Shown here one piece after another: positions 1 through 10,086 of a stretch of 64,000 bases of DNA (its first letter is position 1; each line of letters begins with the position of its first letter). The notes under the pieces were generated by a model that did no database searches, was not told where the DNA came from, and saw only the letters and a program-made list of their open reading frames with translations. Origin of the DNA: Glandiceps talaboti (lineage: Eukaryota > Hemichordata > Enteropneusta > Spengelidae); the NCBI RefSeq assembly GCF_964340395.1, contig NC_135556.1:18657642-18721641 (forward strand), in the 5' to 3' direction. Position numbers and translations under genes: made by a program.

Positions 1-117
1 AATGCAAAATTAATGAGCCAGATACTAATAATACCTCATAATCCTAAATTGACAGATTTAAGCAAGCTTACATGTAATGTTCTTGTGAAAAAATGACAAA
101 GTTCATACTGTTGTTGT

Positions 118-118
<1 letters not shown>

Positions 119-153
<35 letters not shown>

Positions 154-220
154 GTCAATCAATCAAAAGAATATCCTTCTTGACTTTATCAACAATCAAT
201 AAATCAATCAATCAATCTTT
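119..220. repeat. AATC microsatellite
   Basis: About 13 AATC units at 119-170 and a short second run at 199-217. The second run is the tail of the minus-strand LINE; the first may be an expansion of it. Confidence 0.9.
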
Positions 221-221
221 A

Positions 222-1570
222 TTGCGTAACATCATGCTTTAGCGAGCATGGTAAAGCATACAAAAATAAGTAAATAAAATACAATCATTTAGCCAACTGC
301 TATATTTTTTACAAGAAAGTTTCTAAGAGAAAGTTTATCATCTGCAGACAAAATATGTAAAAATTACTTTTGTTATCTAAGGAATGAAAATTGTAATTAC
401 TTAATGAAAAAGAAGAAAAAAGTTTCTTTCTCTCATTTATGTAATGAGAACAAATAATTAAATGATGAAATTCATCTTCTACCATATTTTGACAAAATTT
501 ACAGAATCTTTCATCCGCAGGAATCTTAGGAGTACAACGCCTTCCTAATTCCATTTGAATGTTATAATCTGAAATTCTAAATTTAGTCACTAGTGTTCTA
601 TGAACAGGATTTTTAATATGAACAAGGTATTTCTCAAAAACAAAATCTGTTTTAAACCATATATATGTTCTCAATTTGTTTTTATCAGTACTATTTCTAG
701 ACTGTCGACAGTCGCTCGCGACTTTTTCCCTACGTTTTATCTAAACTCCGGTCCGGCGCAACACTAGTATTAGTAATAGTATAATCGCAAACTGATATCG
801 AGGGCCGTATTGCGAAGGCAAAAATTGCCCAAAGTACTTGATTATGACCATCAAAATGCATTTACGAGGTCAAATTTGCGCTGCAGTTTACGTGTGTTGC
901 ACGTTGACTCGTTGAGTAACCTTACATTGAACTGTATGCAAATTATACGATAGAGTACCGCCCCATTAAATGACGTCACATCATGAATAAGTAATAGCAA
1001 GGGAGATGCGGCAAGGGACAACAGTCGCTCGGGCCTTCGGCCCTCGACCTCGGGCCTTCGGCCCTCAATTTGCGATTAGACTAGTGTTGCGCGGGATCGG
1101 AGTTTAGATAAAACTTTGGGCAAAAAAAGGCGCGAGCGACTGTCGACAGTCTATACTATTTCTTCTAATGTCATTATGTAATTCCCTGAACCAAGATTTA
1201 CAAAATTCTTTACATAAATTATCATGAACTTTTTTGATTGTATAATTGAATTTGCAAAGATTTGACCAAATGCTGTTCTCACTATATTTATCAAGTGAAT
1301 TTCTTATAAATGCCCCATTTTGAGTAACGCATAGAAGACATATAGGCTGCTCTCAGTAAACCATCTCCATCAACAATTAATCTAAACCAATACTTGAGCA
1401 TCAGTTTTATTACAGTGAAATTGATAGGAAAACGACCCAATTCTCCAATAATACCACACCTTGAGGCCTTTTTAGAAACCCCAAGTAAATATAAATCAAC
1501 AGTGCAGTGGGTGAAGATCGAAGTTCTAGTGCACTGGTATATCTGTTCCATAAAGTTGTACAGTGGTATT
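222..1570 (-). mobile_element. LINE ORF2 3' end, split by a MITE
   Basis: Minus-strand coding sequence in two blocks (about 1570-1154 and 697-309) reads as the C-terminal part of a non-LTR retrotransposon ORF2: GELGRFPINFTVIKLMLKYW, then KSWFRELHNDIRRNS, then after the inserted element TDKNKLRTYIWF, and the zinc-knuckle-like CKFCQNMVEDEFHHLIICSHY. The frame is continuous once the inserted element and one copy of its 9-bp duplication are set aside. The 3' tail, near 201-230, ends in an AATAAA-like run and GATT repeats, typical of CR1/L2-like tails. The 5' part is missing. Clade assignment is not secure. Confidence 0.7.
698..1153. mobile_element. MITE with about 95-bp TIRs and 9-bp TSD, inside a LINE
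   Basis: Perfect 23-bp termini starting TAGACTGTCGACAGTCGCTC, extending as an imperfect inverted repeat of about 95 bp at each end. The flanking duplication TACTATTTC lies at 689-697 and 1154-1162. No coding capacity. The interior carries a doubled GGGCCTTCGGCCC hairpin at 1020-1062. A 9-bp TSD with long TIRs suggests a Mutator-like (MULE) non-autonomous element. It is younger than the LINE it splits. Confidence 0.8.
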
Positions 1571-1723
1571 GTTACAATCACACACAATGAGGATAACATG
1601 TGGCTTGTTTTACTGTAATACTTACCTGTACATTTTCAATTCCATTCTGCAGTGCTCTACAGCCTCAAAGCTCCGTGGAGGAACCTCTCTCATATATCAT
1701 ACTGTATATTGTACTGTCAAGAC

Positions 1724-2306
1724 CAATCTGATTAAAATCCGATGTGGTGAAAGCGGCTAGATGTCCTTAGTTACCTCTATTCATCGTGTTGTGACGTTTG
1801 TTTTGTTCGGAGTGATCGCTGCCTTCCCACAATCTAATTAAAATCCGATGTGGTGAAAGCGGCTAGATGTCCTTATTTACCTCTATTCATCGTGTTGTGA
1901 CGTTTGTTTTGTTCGGAGTGATCGCTGCCTTCCCACAATCTAATTAAAATCCGATGTGGTGAAAGCGGCTAGATGTCCTTATTTACCTCTATTCATCGTG
2001 TTGTGACGTTTGTTTTGTTCGGAGTGATCGCTGCCTTCCCACAATCTGATTAAAATCCGATGTGGTGAAAGCGGCTAGATGTCCTTTATATTTACCTCTA
2101 TTCATCGTGTTGTGACGTTTGTTTTGTTCGGAGTGATCGCTGCCTTCCCAATCTGATTAAAATCCGATGTGGTGAAAGCGGCTAGATGTCCTTATTTACC
2201 TCTGCCTTCAGCGATCACTCCGAACAAAACAAACGTCACAACACGATGAATAGAGGTAAATAAGGACATCTAGCCGCTTTCACCACATCGGATTTTAATC
2301 AGATTG
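1724..2306. mobile_element. Inverted-repeat element with internal 106-bp tandem repeats, 9-bp TSD
   Basis: Begins CAATCTGATTAAAATCC and ends with its reverse complement. Flanked by TGTCAAGAC at 1715-1723 and 2307-2315. Inside, a 106-bp unit is repeated head-to-tail about 4.5 times (starts near 1725, 1831, 1937, 2043, 2150), followed by one inverted unit at 2211-2305. The last direct unit and the inverted unit form a long hairpin. No ORF. The TSD length matches the two neighbouring elements, so it is probably the same MULE-like superfamily. Confidence 0.75.
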
Positions 2307-2399
2307 TGTCAAGACCAGAGTTTTTAATGTTTGTAGTCCCCCCCCCCCCTTCTCTCTTCAACGCTTTGCCTGTCACTGCAGTGTATCCTCGGTATATGC

Positions 2400-2660
2400 A
2401 CAGTCGCTTGTAAACTGTTATTCCTTTCCTAAATGGTTTTATTCTTGTCTATGACGGTCCTCATACAGAACAATGACGTTATTATAGGGATTGGCGATAT
2501 TCTTATAAAATCGGTAGCGATGTCATTTCCACAGTCACACACACAACACAAGTTGTTATTTATCGCCAATCCCTATAATAACGTCATTGTTCTGTATTAG
2601 GACCGTCATAGACAAGAATAAAACCATTTAGGAAAGGAATAACAGTTTACAAGCGACTGT
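2400..2660. mobile_element. Fold-back MITE with 100-bp arms and 9-bp TSD
   Basis: Left arm 2400-2499 and right arm 2561-2660 are almost perfect reverse complements, with a 61-bp loop holding a short CA run. Termini ACAGTCGCTTGTAAACTG. The flanking duplication GGTATATGC lies at 2391-2399 and 2661-2669. No coding capacity. The near identity of the arms suggests recent activity or gene conversion. It lies about 370 bp upstream of the NKRF start codon, so it may affect that promoter. Confidence 0.8.
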
Positions 2661-3028
2661 GGTATATGCGTCGAATATGTGACATTGACACATCTAATGC
2701 GGACTACATGCTACTAGTAACACTAATAAATTTCATGCAGCTTGCGTGCCCGGCTTACGTGTTCACGTACGTATGCAATATCGAAAATTTGTGTAATCAA
2801 AGTTTCCGCCGAGTTTCTACCACCATGTTCGTTATTTTAAGTCTTGGATTCGTAAACTTTCCACCTAAAGAAACACATTTTCCTCACAATAAGTACATTG
2901 TATTCTAGAAAGTAAATATTTAGTAATTATTAGACAGAGACAATTTGGTACTTCAATTATTGTGCACATTCTTCATATTTCGAATTTTGTCTTGAGAACA
3001 TTTCATTATCGTGGCCACATGTTTCAAA

Positions 3029-4284
3029 ATGGCGAATGTTCAGGACGCAGATCTTTCGGAAAGGCTCGAGGAGCATCGCCACTATTGTGAGCCAAAACAC
3101 CACTGGAATGCGAGGAAAGAGTTCATATTACGAAACTATACTGATTATCCAGAAAGTCAACTCGTTTCTATGTCAATGGTTTGGGCCAACATGGTGTTTG
3201 ATGGCTGCCAGTAAGTAACTACCGAAGCGGACTGTACTATTTCTTGTAGTTGTAAATTTTTGTGTCGATTTGTTTTTTGCAAATTGTTACGTTAGAAAAG
3301 ATCATCAAGCATACATATAGGTATACTTATAACCGATGGAAAATTGAACTGTAAATGGTAAACCTATGTGAAATGTAACTGAACAACAGATATAATGACA
3401 TAGATCGTTATGAAAACTATCGATAGTGTACCGCGATACATTTATATTGTGAATTTGTAGAGAGTCAATGTGCTTCTCCTAAAGTAGATCGCTTTGGTCC
3501 ATCGTCTTAGCTGAGTGATAGGTATAGGGGATACAAGGGGAACTCTTTCCAGTTTTTGTTGCTGGTCACCACCATCCTTCAATTTTTAATTGGTATAATA
3601 TTTCCCATTGTGCATGTGATTTTTTTAGTAAACATTGCTTTTCTAGAAATTACTTGTAGTTGTACATATGCATATGTAGGCTTCCTTGCAGACTGAGTAA
3701 GTCGACACTTGGTTCTGACAATGTCCCTTGCCTTCTCTGTGTTTAGGGACTATCAAAATCAAGTCCCGTGCTCCATTTGCAAGCAAGACTACTTGTAATT
3801 TAGTGTTTTACAAGTTTGTGAACGGTGGGGGAAATGTGTAGGAATCACATACAATAGTTTGAAACTTAGCTGTGCATGTTTTACAATCATTTGGATGTGT
3901 ACCAATAAATCATAAATTGATGGTTGCAATTCAAGCAGTTCTTTTCCCTACTCATCAACCCCCACTGCATTCAGTTATGCTCATTTTTTTCAAGCTTGCA
4001 TGTACATCATACTATGAATATTCTTTAGTTCTTCCAAGGTATGAGCTATGTAAGAAGAAATTCCATGCTAGTAAAGTGCCATAGACACTAACGTGACTTT
4101 ATTGTATCCGTACTGAACTGGAGTCTTTGGACTGGTGTTGTGAGCTGGTTTATGACTATAACCCCATTGTTAACACCAGTTTTGGTTTGATTACAGGTAT
4201 GAAGCTGGGTTGATGGAGAGAGTGCATGAATTGGCAGCAGGCATAACCATTGATGACAGTTCACATTCTAGTACTAGCCAGTAA
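3029..4284 (+). CDS. Short XTBD isoform, CDKN2AIPNL-like
   Basis: Alternative model join(3029..3210, 4197..4284), 89 residues. The acceptor TTACAG at 4191-4196 joins exon 1 in phase 2, giving GCQ then YEAGLMERVHELAAGITIDD, and the frame stops at 4282-4284. The product is an XTBD plus one short helix, the same architecture and nearly the same length as vertebrate CDKN2AIPNL (about 116 residues), a small XRN2-binding protein. The stop is created only if the exon is not spliced at CCA|GTAACT (4280/4281); if that donor is used, the exon joins the NKRF exon in the same phase. It may therefore be a terminal exon, a cassette exon, or both. The splice sites and frame are seen; isoform use is inferred. 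Confidence 0.6.
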
Positions 4285-5814
4285 CTTGTCAAATTCCACA
4301 TCAGATGGTACAAGTCATGAACATACATCTGACATACTTATTTCTCCCTGTATTTTTAAAGATATGAAAGTGAATTAATGGTGAAGGTGGAAAGTTTGGC
4401 AGCTGGAATTGAGATTGGAGAATCATATCCAAGTCAAGCACCGGTGTTAGAAAAACAAAACTCAAGAACTACAAACAAGAGAAAGAATGACTCTGAAATC
4501 ACCAGTGGACCAGAAATCAAGTTGCCAAGAATTCTACACCATGATCCTAATCCCCAAAAATCTAGCCAGGACAGTACTTTATGCGATGAACATGTACTAC
4601 AGCAATTGCCCATTCTCATACATAGATTCCTTGTTGTTGATGCTGCCAATCCTCTAGGCCTTCTCAATAATGCATTGTCAAAGTTTAAACTTCGACCAGA
4701 ATACACCTTCACTGATAAGAGTCATATGATACCCACGGAAATTGGCAAGAATGGCAAGAAGAAGAAACCTCAGATAAATTTCCAGTGGGAAGCAACAATG
4801 CACATTTCTGATGTATTCGTTACCAGTGCAATGTGTTCCAGTAAAATTGAAGCTAAGAGACTGTGTGGTGAAGCGGCCATCAAACTCTTGGGAAAGGAGT
4901 ATCTAATCATTAGAGAAGTTGCCAGAAATGTGGATGGACAGAAAGTGATGAGAAAAGAAGTGATAGCGCCAGCCTTAACTAAGAAATCGGCTAGTGACGA
5001 CAACCAGCAGAAATCATCCAATCCCTTGTCTAGATTTGTTATCATGGTTAACGATGAAGATAACGCAATATGTACCATCCAGAACTCATGTCAACTATGT
5101 AAAATGACAGTGTCTTATGATTTCAAAGATGTTTTTGAAAATGTACACGGGGCACAATGTAACATTAGTAAACATGTGTGCAAAGTGTCAATTGAAGGGC
5201 AAGTTGTGGGCGTTGGAGTGCATTCAGTGAAGAAAGATGCCAAACGACTGGCTGCAGAGAAGGCGTTAAACCGACTACGGAAGTCTTGCCCCACTGTGAA
5301 AGTTAATAAGGAAATTGAGGAAACCCTTTCAAAACAACAGTTACTGAAGAACCCAACAGCAGATCTTAAACTACCCGAGTCAAATATTGGAAGTCAACTA
5401 ATGAAGAAAATGGGATGGAGTGGTGGCGGTCTAGGAAAGGAAGGAAATTTAGGAAGAGAAACACCAGTAACTGTTGAACAACAATTTTCCAGAGAAGGAC
5501 TTGGGATGGGAAGGCCAGTTGGCAAAGATCAAATTGATTACCGCAAAGCACAAGATATTATCAAGCAGTATGCTGCATCAGATAATATGGATGCATTGGT
5601 ATTCTCAAGTGAACTAACACTCGAGGAACGGAAATTGATTCATCAAGCTGCAAGGAATTGTTCGCTGAAAAGTACATCCCGTGGTCAAGGTGATCAACGC
5701 CAACTTGTGGTAGAGAGAAAACAGAAAGCAACGGAGATTGTGGAACATTTGGCACAAAGTGGAGGAACATCAGCAAGATATCAACTCATACTACCAGAAC
5801 AGAGTAGCATATAA
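3029..5814 (+). CDS. NKRF: NKRF-like XTBD / G-patch / R3H protein (long isoform)
   Basis: Model join(3029..3210, 4362..5814), 544 residues. Exon 1 encodes an XTBD (XRN2-binding) domain with the family signature HHWNARKEFILRN and SMVWANMVFDGC, and ends at a CA|GTAAGT donor in phase 2. The terminal exon opens with YESELMVKVESLAAGIEIGE, which resembles the N-terminus of vertebrate NKRF. Counting from the Met at 4378, dsRBD-like folds lie at residues about 83-176 and 219-303, a G-patch at 334-378 (MGWSGGGLGKEG) and an R3H domain at 387-448 with the R-x-x-x-H motif RKLIH at 418-422. Known role of the family: a nuclear and nucleolar factor that binds XRN2 and the helicase DHX15 in rRNA processing and represses some NF-kB targets. 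The ATG at 3029 is chosen because an in-frame GTG at 3011 is not a normal start. It is shorter than human NKRF (690 residues) mainly in the N-terminal linker. An exon at 4197-4280 can be added in frame (572 residues). Confidence 0.9.
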
Positions 5815-5839
5815 CAGTAATTAAATTGTCAACAAAAAA

Positions 5840-6392
5840 CTGAGACTGTGTTTACACAACGACATTTTCAAAAAGAATATGTTAATATCGTTTTCATTTT
5901 TATGTTTGCAAAACAGGCTTACAATTGTTTTTGACCAACTACACAGAATTTGTTTTCATCTACAGAGAAACATCAAAGACGGAACAATTTAACAAACAAT
6001 GCTGTTGTGCAAACATAACAAAGATGGTTTATTTATGTGACATGGTACAGTCATCAATTGGGTCATTCCAAAGGTCAAATTTGTGTATATTCGGTCATTT
6101 ACATGATGCCGGTTTTTTTACCCTTTCCATTTTCACCTGTTTATGTGGACTCTGTTTTCAAGTGAAAACAGATAATTGTTTCCAAAATGATCCACTTTCA
6201 GCAGCATTTTCAAATGGTCATGTTTTCATGCGCATTTTTGTTACCTCTCTTTAGACGGTAGGCTGCAAAAAAGTAGCAAAATAGTTGCATCTGATAATAT
6301 GGATGCATTGATATTCTCAAATGAACTAACACTCAACGAATTGAAATCTGTTGCATTTTCATTTGAAAACGGTACCATGTAAACAGGGCCTG
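5840..6392. mobile_element. Probable hAT-like MITE in the NKRF 3' flank
   Basis: The right end read inward is CAGGCCCTGTTTACATGG followed by CGTTTTCAAATG. The left end is CTGAGACTGTGTTTACAC followed by ATTTTCAAA. They match as degenerate inverted termini, and the interior has further GTTTTCA / TGAAAAC blocks usual in such elements. It starts 25 bp after the NKRF stop codon, so it may supply the 3' UTR. No clear 8-bp target duplication could be read, and the left boundary is uncertain. Confidence 0.45.
6284..6349 (+). pseudogene. Copied fragment of NKRF R3H coding sequence
   Basis: This 66-bp stretch aligns without gaps to NKRF coding bases 5572-5637 (R3H region, AASDNMDALVFSSELTLEER). The first 51 positions differ at only four sites; the last 15 diverge. 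It sits just inside the right end of the putative MITE at 5840-6392. It is too short to code for anything and is out of any gene context. It is either a local duplication or a gene fragment captured by the element. Confidence 0.75.
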
Positions 6393-9129
6393 AAACAGAA
6401 GTATGTCATACAGATTGGATTTGTATGAGCTAGTCAAGATATAGCTTGTACTGTCAAAATACAACTATTTGATATTTGGTGGGGAGGGTGGGGTGCAAGT
6501 TTGAATAATATTAAGGGTGGTTCAAAGTTTTGTCCTGGATTTTTTTTATTTTTGAGTTTTTTCACCATATTTGCACATTCTAATTATCAATTGTGATTAC
6601 AGTAAAACTAATTGTTTGTCCAGGGGTAAGGTTGTTTGTATAGTCACTAGTCTCAGTTACCCAGACTCTCATTGTTGGACAACATAGTTTCTGTAATCTT
6701 CAGAACCAAAGAATTTCTGAATACTATCTATTTGTATTACAGCGCCCTCTGTGTCAATGGTATGGCATTTTATATTCCCTGAGTTGTTTCTTACACCAGA
6801 CTTCACTACACCAATGATAATACAGGTATCATTCAGTCCTGGCAAGTAAGAGTATAAGTGTAGTAATCTTTGTAACTGTGCTTATTGTGATTAAACATTC
6901 TTATATTATCTCTAAATACTGTGTTCAATATTGATTACGAGTAAGAATATGATATGATTGATAGTCCCTAGGCAGGAAATGACTTGCCTATTTCACCATG
7001 GTTACATATAAAAATAGTTTGTTTGCATTGCAATCTGTGATTTTGCTTTGCTGTCTCACTGTGATACCATCAATAAGAAGCCATAATTGTGATTTGAAAA
7101 TACGTGCTCAAACTGATTGGTGGCAATGGAAAGTGATAATGCTACATCACACTATTTGACTACATTCAAATGAAAACAAGGTGTAAACGTGCACTTGTTA
7201 CTCTGAAGAACACCATACCAGAGTTGAAATTTACATAATTTACATATATGCTAACATTATGTAAATTTCTACAAACCTACAAACATTGGTGGTGTGGCTC
7301 AATTAATGAGTTGACGTTGATCAGAAGTGGCTAGCAAGGATTAAAAGAAAATCACAGATCACAATGTAGACAGACTAATACAAAAAGTCCAACCATGTCA
7401 TTCAGTTTATGTGATGTATGAAAACAAATAAAAGCACACATTGAAAATTCCCGCTGCATGCTACGGGATGTTTATTAATAACAATTACAAACATTGGTGT
7501 TAACAATTTGTTACCATGAACTTGTTACATAACACAAAAAGTTGGAATAACCTTCCTCAACTAAAATGAGTTTCATTCTTTTTACTAATTAATAAGTTGA
7601 TTATTTAGTCAAAATAGAAAGAAATGAAGTTGGCAAAAGTACCATAACTGGCCATTTTCGTAAAATATGAAATGAGATAACCTTGAAGACTGGACTGCAC
7701 TTGGCAATTTCATGAAAATTTTAAAAAAAAAAATAGTCTTAAAATAACAACGCTTTCCTTATTCACACAACATGTTTATTAGTCTGAGTGAAGTGTGAGT
7801 GTATGTGTGTCATATTATCTGTGGAGTGACTAACCAGCCTGGGTCTGATCAACAATTTGTTTACAATTAAACATCAGGGAGTGAAAGATTTATACACTGT
7901 GATCAATAGAGAAACTTGCTGCTAGTAGGTAGTAAAAGCACAGCATGAGACAGACTAAGAGACACAGTTGGTTGAACATTGTTGTAAAATAACAAGAGAT
8001 TTTGTGTTCTTGTTTTCCCATAGTTACACTACAGTGTATTTGACAGCCATATTGGATTCTAAAATGACTAAATTTGTACGTTGACCCCCAGATTTTTTTA
8101 AATAACATGTTGGAGTTTGTTGACGGCAAAAGTTTTAAAAGAGTTTATTTCCACAGTGCAGTCTATGTTTACACACACAGAGTATCTAAGACCAAGTGGA
8201 CTCCATAAAAGCCAAGGACAACATTCATCTATAATCAGCCGGGTTTTAAGAATTTTTGGCTTTTTAATTAAAAAGAGTGTCATTTTCGTTTACCCTTCAA
8301 AACAGTGTGGGTTTTCTTTGTCGTCAGGATTCCCCCTGGCAGTTACCGTTATACACTGCCAGTATTAAAACTGAAATGATGACTTCCAACCAGACTTCTT
8401 TGAAAATACAAGACTTGGTTTTAAAAAAAACACAACAGTCTAGGCAAGTCAAGATTATGAAACTTCTAAAAAAAATAAAACCAAAAGATATTTTCTGTTA
8501 AAACTCTCTTTAAACATAGGCAAAGAAAAGTCTGAAGACTGGCTATCACAAAATATACCTGGGCACAAAAAAATAAAATAAAATACCCCTAATCAAAGCT
8601 TGCAGTTATGTTACTCTGTTGTTATATAAATGTAGCACCTCACACTGGGTTTAAGTTTGTACACAAAGAACCAAGAAATGGACAGGAAATGTCTCATATG
8701 AACAAAAATACTTTACTTGGAGATGGGGAGAAAAATTCAAATACAATGAATACAAAAAATACATATGTTATACATGGAATTCTGTTGAAGAATGTAAATA
8801 ACGTTCAAGATGTGTAAGAACAATAACACTGAATGTTAATGAAAGTACTGTAGCACATTTAGTATTCTGCCATCTGAAGGCGGCGGCTACAAGTCTCCAA
8901 AAGTTATCAAACCATTTAACTTACTTCAGAGATTACAGCAATGAGAAATTTCAACTTTTTATAGTAGTATGAATGTTGGGTTATGTAAAAACAATTCTAC
9001 AAAGTTGTTGTTGGTATCCTGATCTGACGTGAATGTTACTGTAATTTGATACAAATATACCCAACAGAAGTTAATTTCACCAATCGATCGTGAACTTTAC
9101 ACAGTGAAATTACATGAAAATATAACTAA
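6393..9129. other. Gene-free stretch
   Basis: No ORF with recognisable similarity, no RNA gene. A 14-bp inverted repeat (GAAATTTACATAAT at 7226-7239 and 7256-7269) is the only clear structure. A motif ATTGGATTCTAAAATGACTA near 8050 recurs inverted near 23500, so part is dispersed repeat. Confidence 0.6.
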
Positions 9130-9560
9130 ACACTTATTTAGCTTGTACTTCAGAGATATGGCATGGGAAACATGAACACTCACAAGTATTTAGTTTGCAT
9201 GTCAGAGATATGGCAAGGGACACACTGACGAACACATGTATGGACGGAACCCATTCATATAGACATTTCACTTATTTAGCTTGTATATCAGAAATATGGC
9301 AGGAGACACATGGACACACACATGTATGGACGGAACCCATTCATATGTGACTTTTCACTTATTTATCTTGCATGTCAGAGATATGGCAGGAAATGCATGG
9401 ACATGTTCACACACAGGTACGGACGGAATTTATTTATGTTGACGTGGTGTAAAATAGAACTAAACACATTCCTCTTGTTTATTTAGGTCAAAGGTATGAC
9501 TGGAGACACACACACACAGACAGACACATATATGGATGGAACCCATACATGTGGACTCTT
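9130..9560. repeat. Degenerate tandem repeat, about 87-bp period
   Basis: Around five copies of a unit with TATTTAGCTTG, CAGAGATATGGCA, GGAGACACA and ATGTATGGACGGAACCCATT. The same ACACACA..GGACGGAACCC signature occurs singly at 14880-14970, so it may be an amplified piece of a common retroelement 3' end. Confidence 0.65.
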
Positions 9561-9724
9561 TCATAGTAATCTTGGAGGAAACATTATTTATTACATGTAT
9601 CACATACTTTGCTAATGTATGTCTCACATACGGTTGATGACTGACAGAAAGACAGAGATTTACTATGTTTACTGAACTGCCTCTTTTAGTAATCACAAGA
9701 CTTCTCAGTGAAATAATTTCACCT

Positions 9725-10086
9725 GCATACACCATACACCACCTCTTAACAAATTCAAGAACTCGCCGATACCACTACGAGGCAAACAGTTCTGAAGATG
9801 GCTGCCGATGGTAGTCGAAACGTCAACGTTCTCTGGTATGTAAAATTACCTTGGTTGTGAAATATAACTATATTTCTCAAGATATTGTCCAACCTGATGA
9901 AACTATTCACAGAAATTCAAGAAATGTCTGGATAAACATTGGAAAGATCACGACCCTGTATACAACTACAAAGCACACATATCAAGGAACAATCAAGCAA
10001 CGACTGATAGTGATGAGGAGACTGAGCTGACCATAGAGGCTACACAAGCCTGCAGTCAGAAAGAAACGTACGGTTACATAAGGTAA
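9725..10086 (+). mobile_element. LINE-like C-terminal coding stump with a nested insertion
   Basis: After removal of the insert at 9762-9912, the frame runs PLNKFKKCLDKHWKDHDPVY and on to a stop near 10084. The pattern F-K-x-x-L-D-K-H-W is common at the C-terminus of invertebrate non-LTR reverse-transcriptase ORFs. Later residues (LTIEATQACSQKETYGY) are not recognised. The 5' part is missing. The GTAAGG after the last codons resembles a splice donor, but no matching host gene is visible. Confidence 0.5.
9762..9912 (+). mobile_element. 151-bp insertion with hammerhead-like core, 11-bp TSD
   Basis: Flanked by AAATTCAAGAA at 9751-9761 and 9913-9923. Near 9790-9830 it contains CTGAAGATGGCT and AGTCGAAACGTC. 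CTGANGA followed by a stem (GGCT/AGTC) and GAAA is the arrangement of a hammerhead ribozyme core, as found in Penelope-like and retrozyme repeats, although a spare T precedes the stem. It is too short to encode a protein, so it is a fragment or a small non-autonomous retroelement. Confidence 0.5.

Noticed and set aside
2666-2908. 80-codon ORF upstream of NKRF
   Set aside because: No similarity recognised, and it starts inside the TSD of the fold-back element. More likely promoter or 5' UTR.
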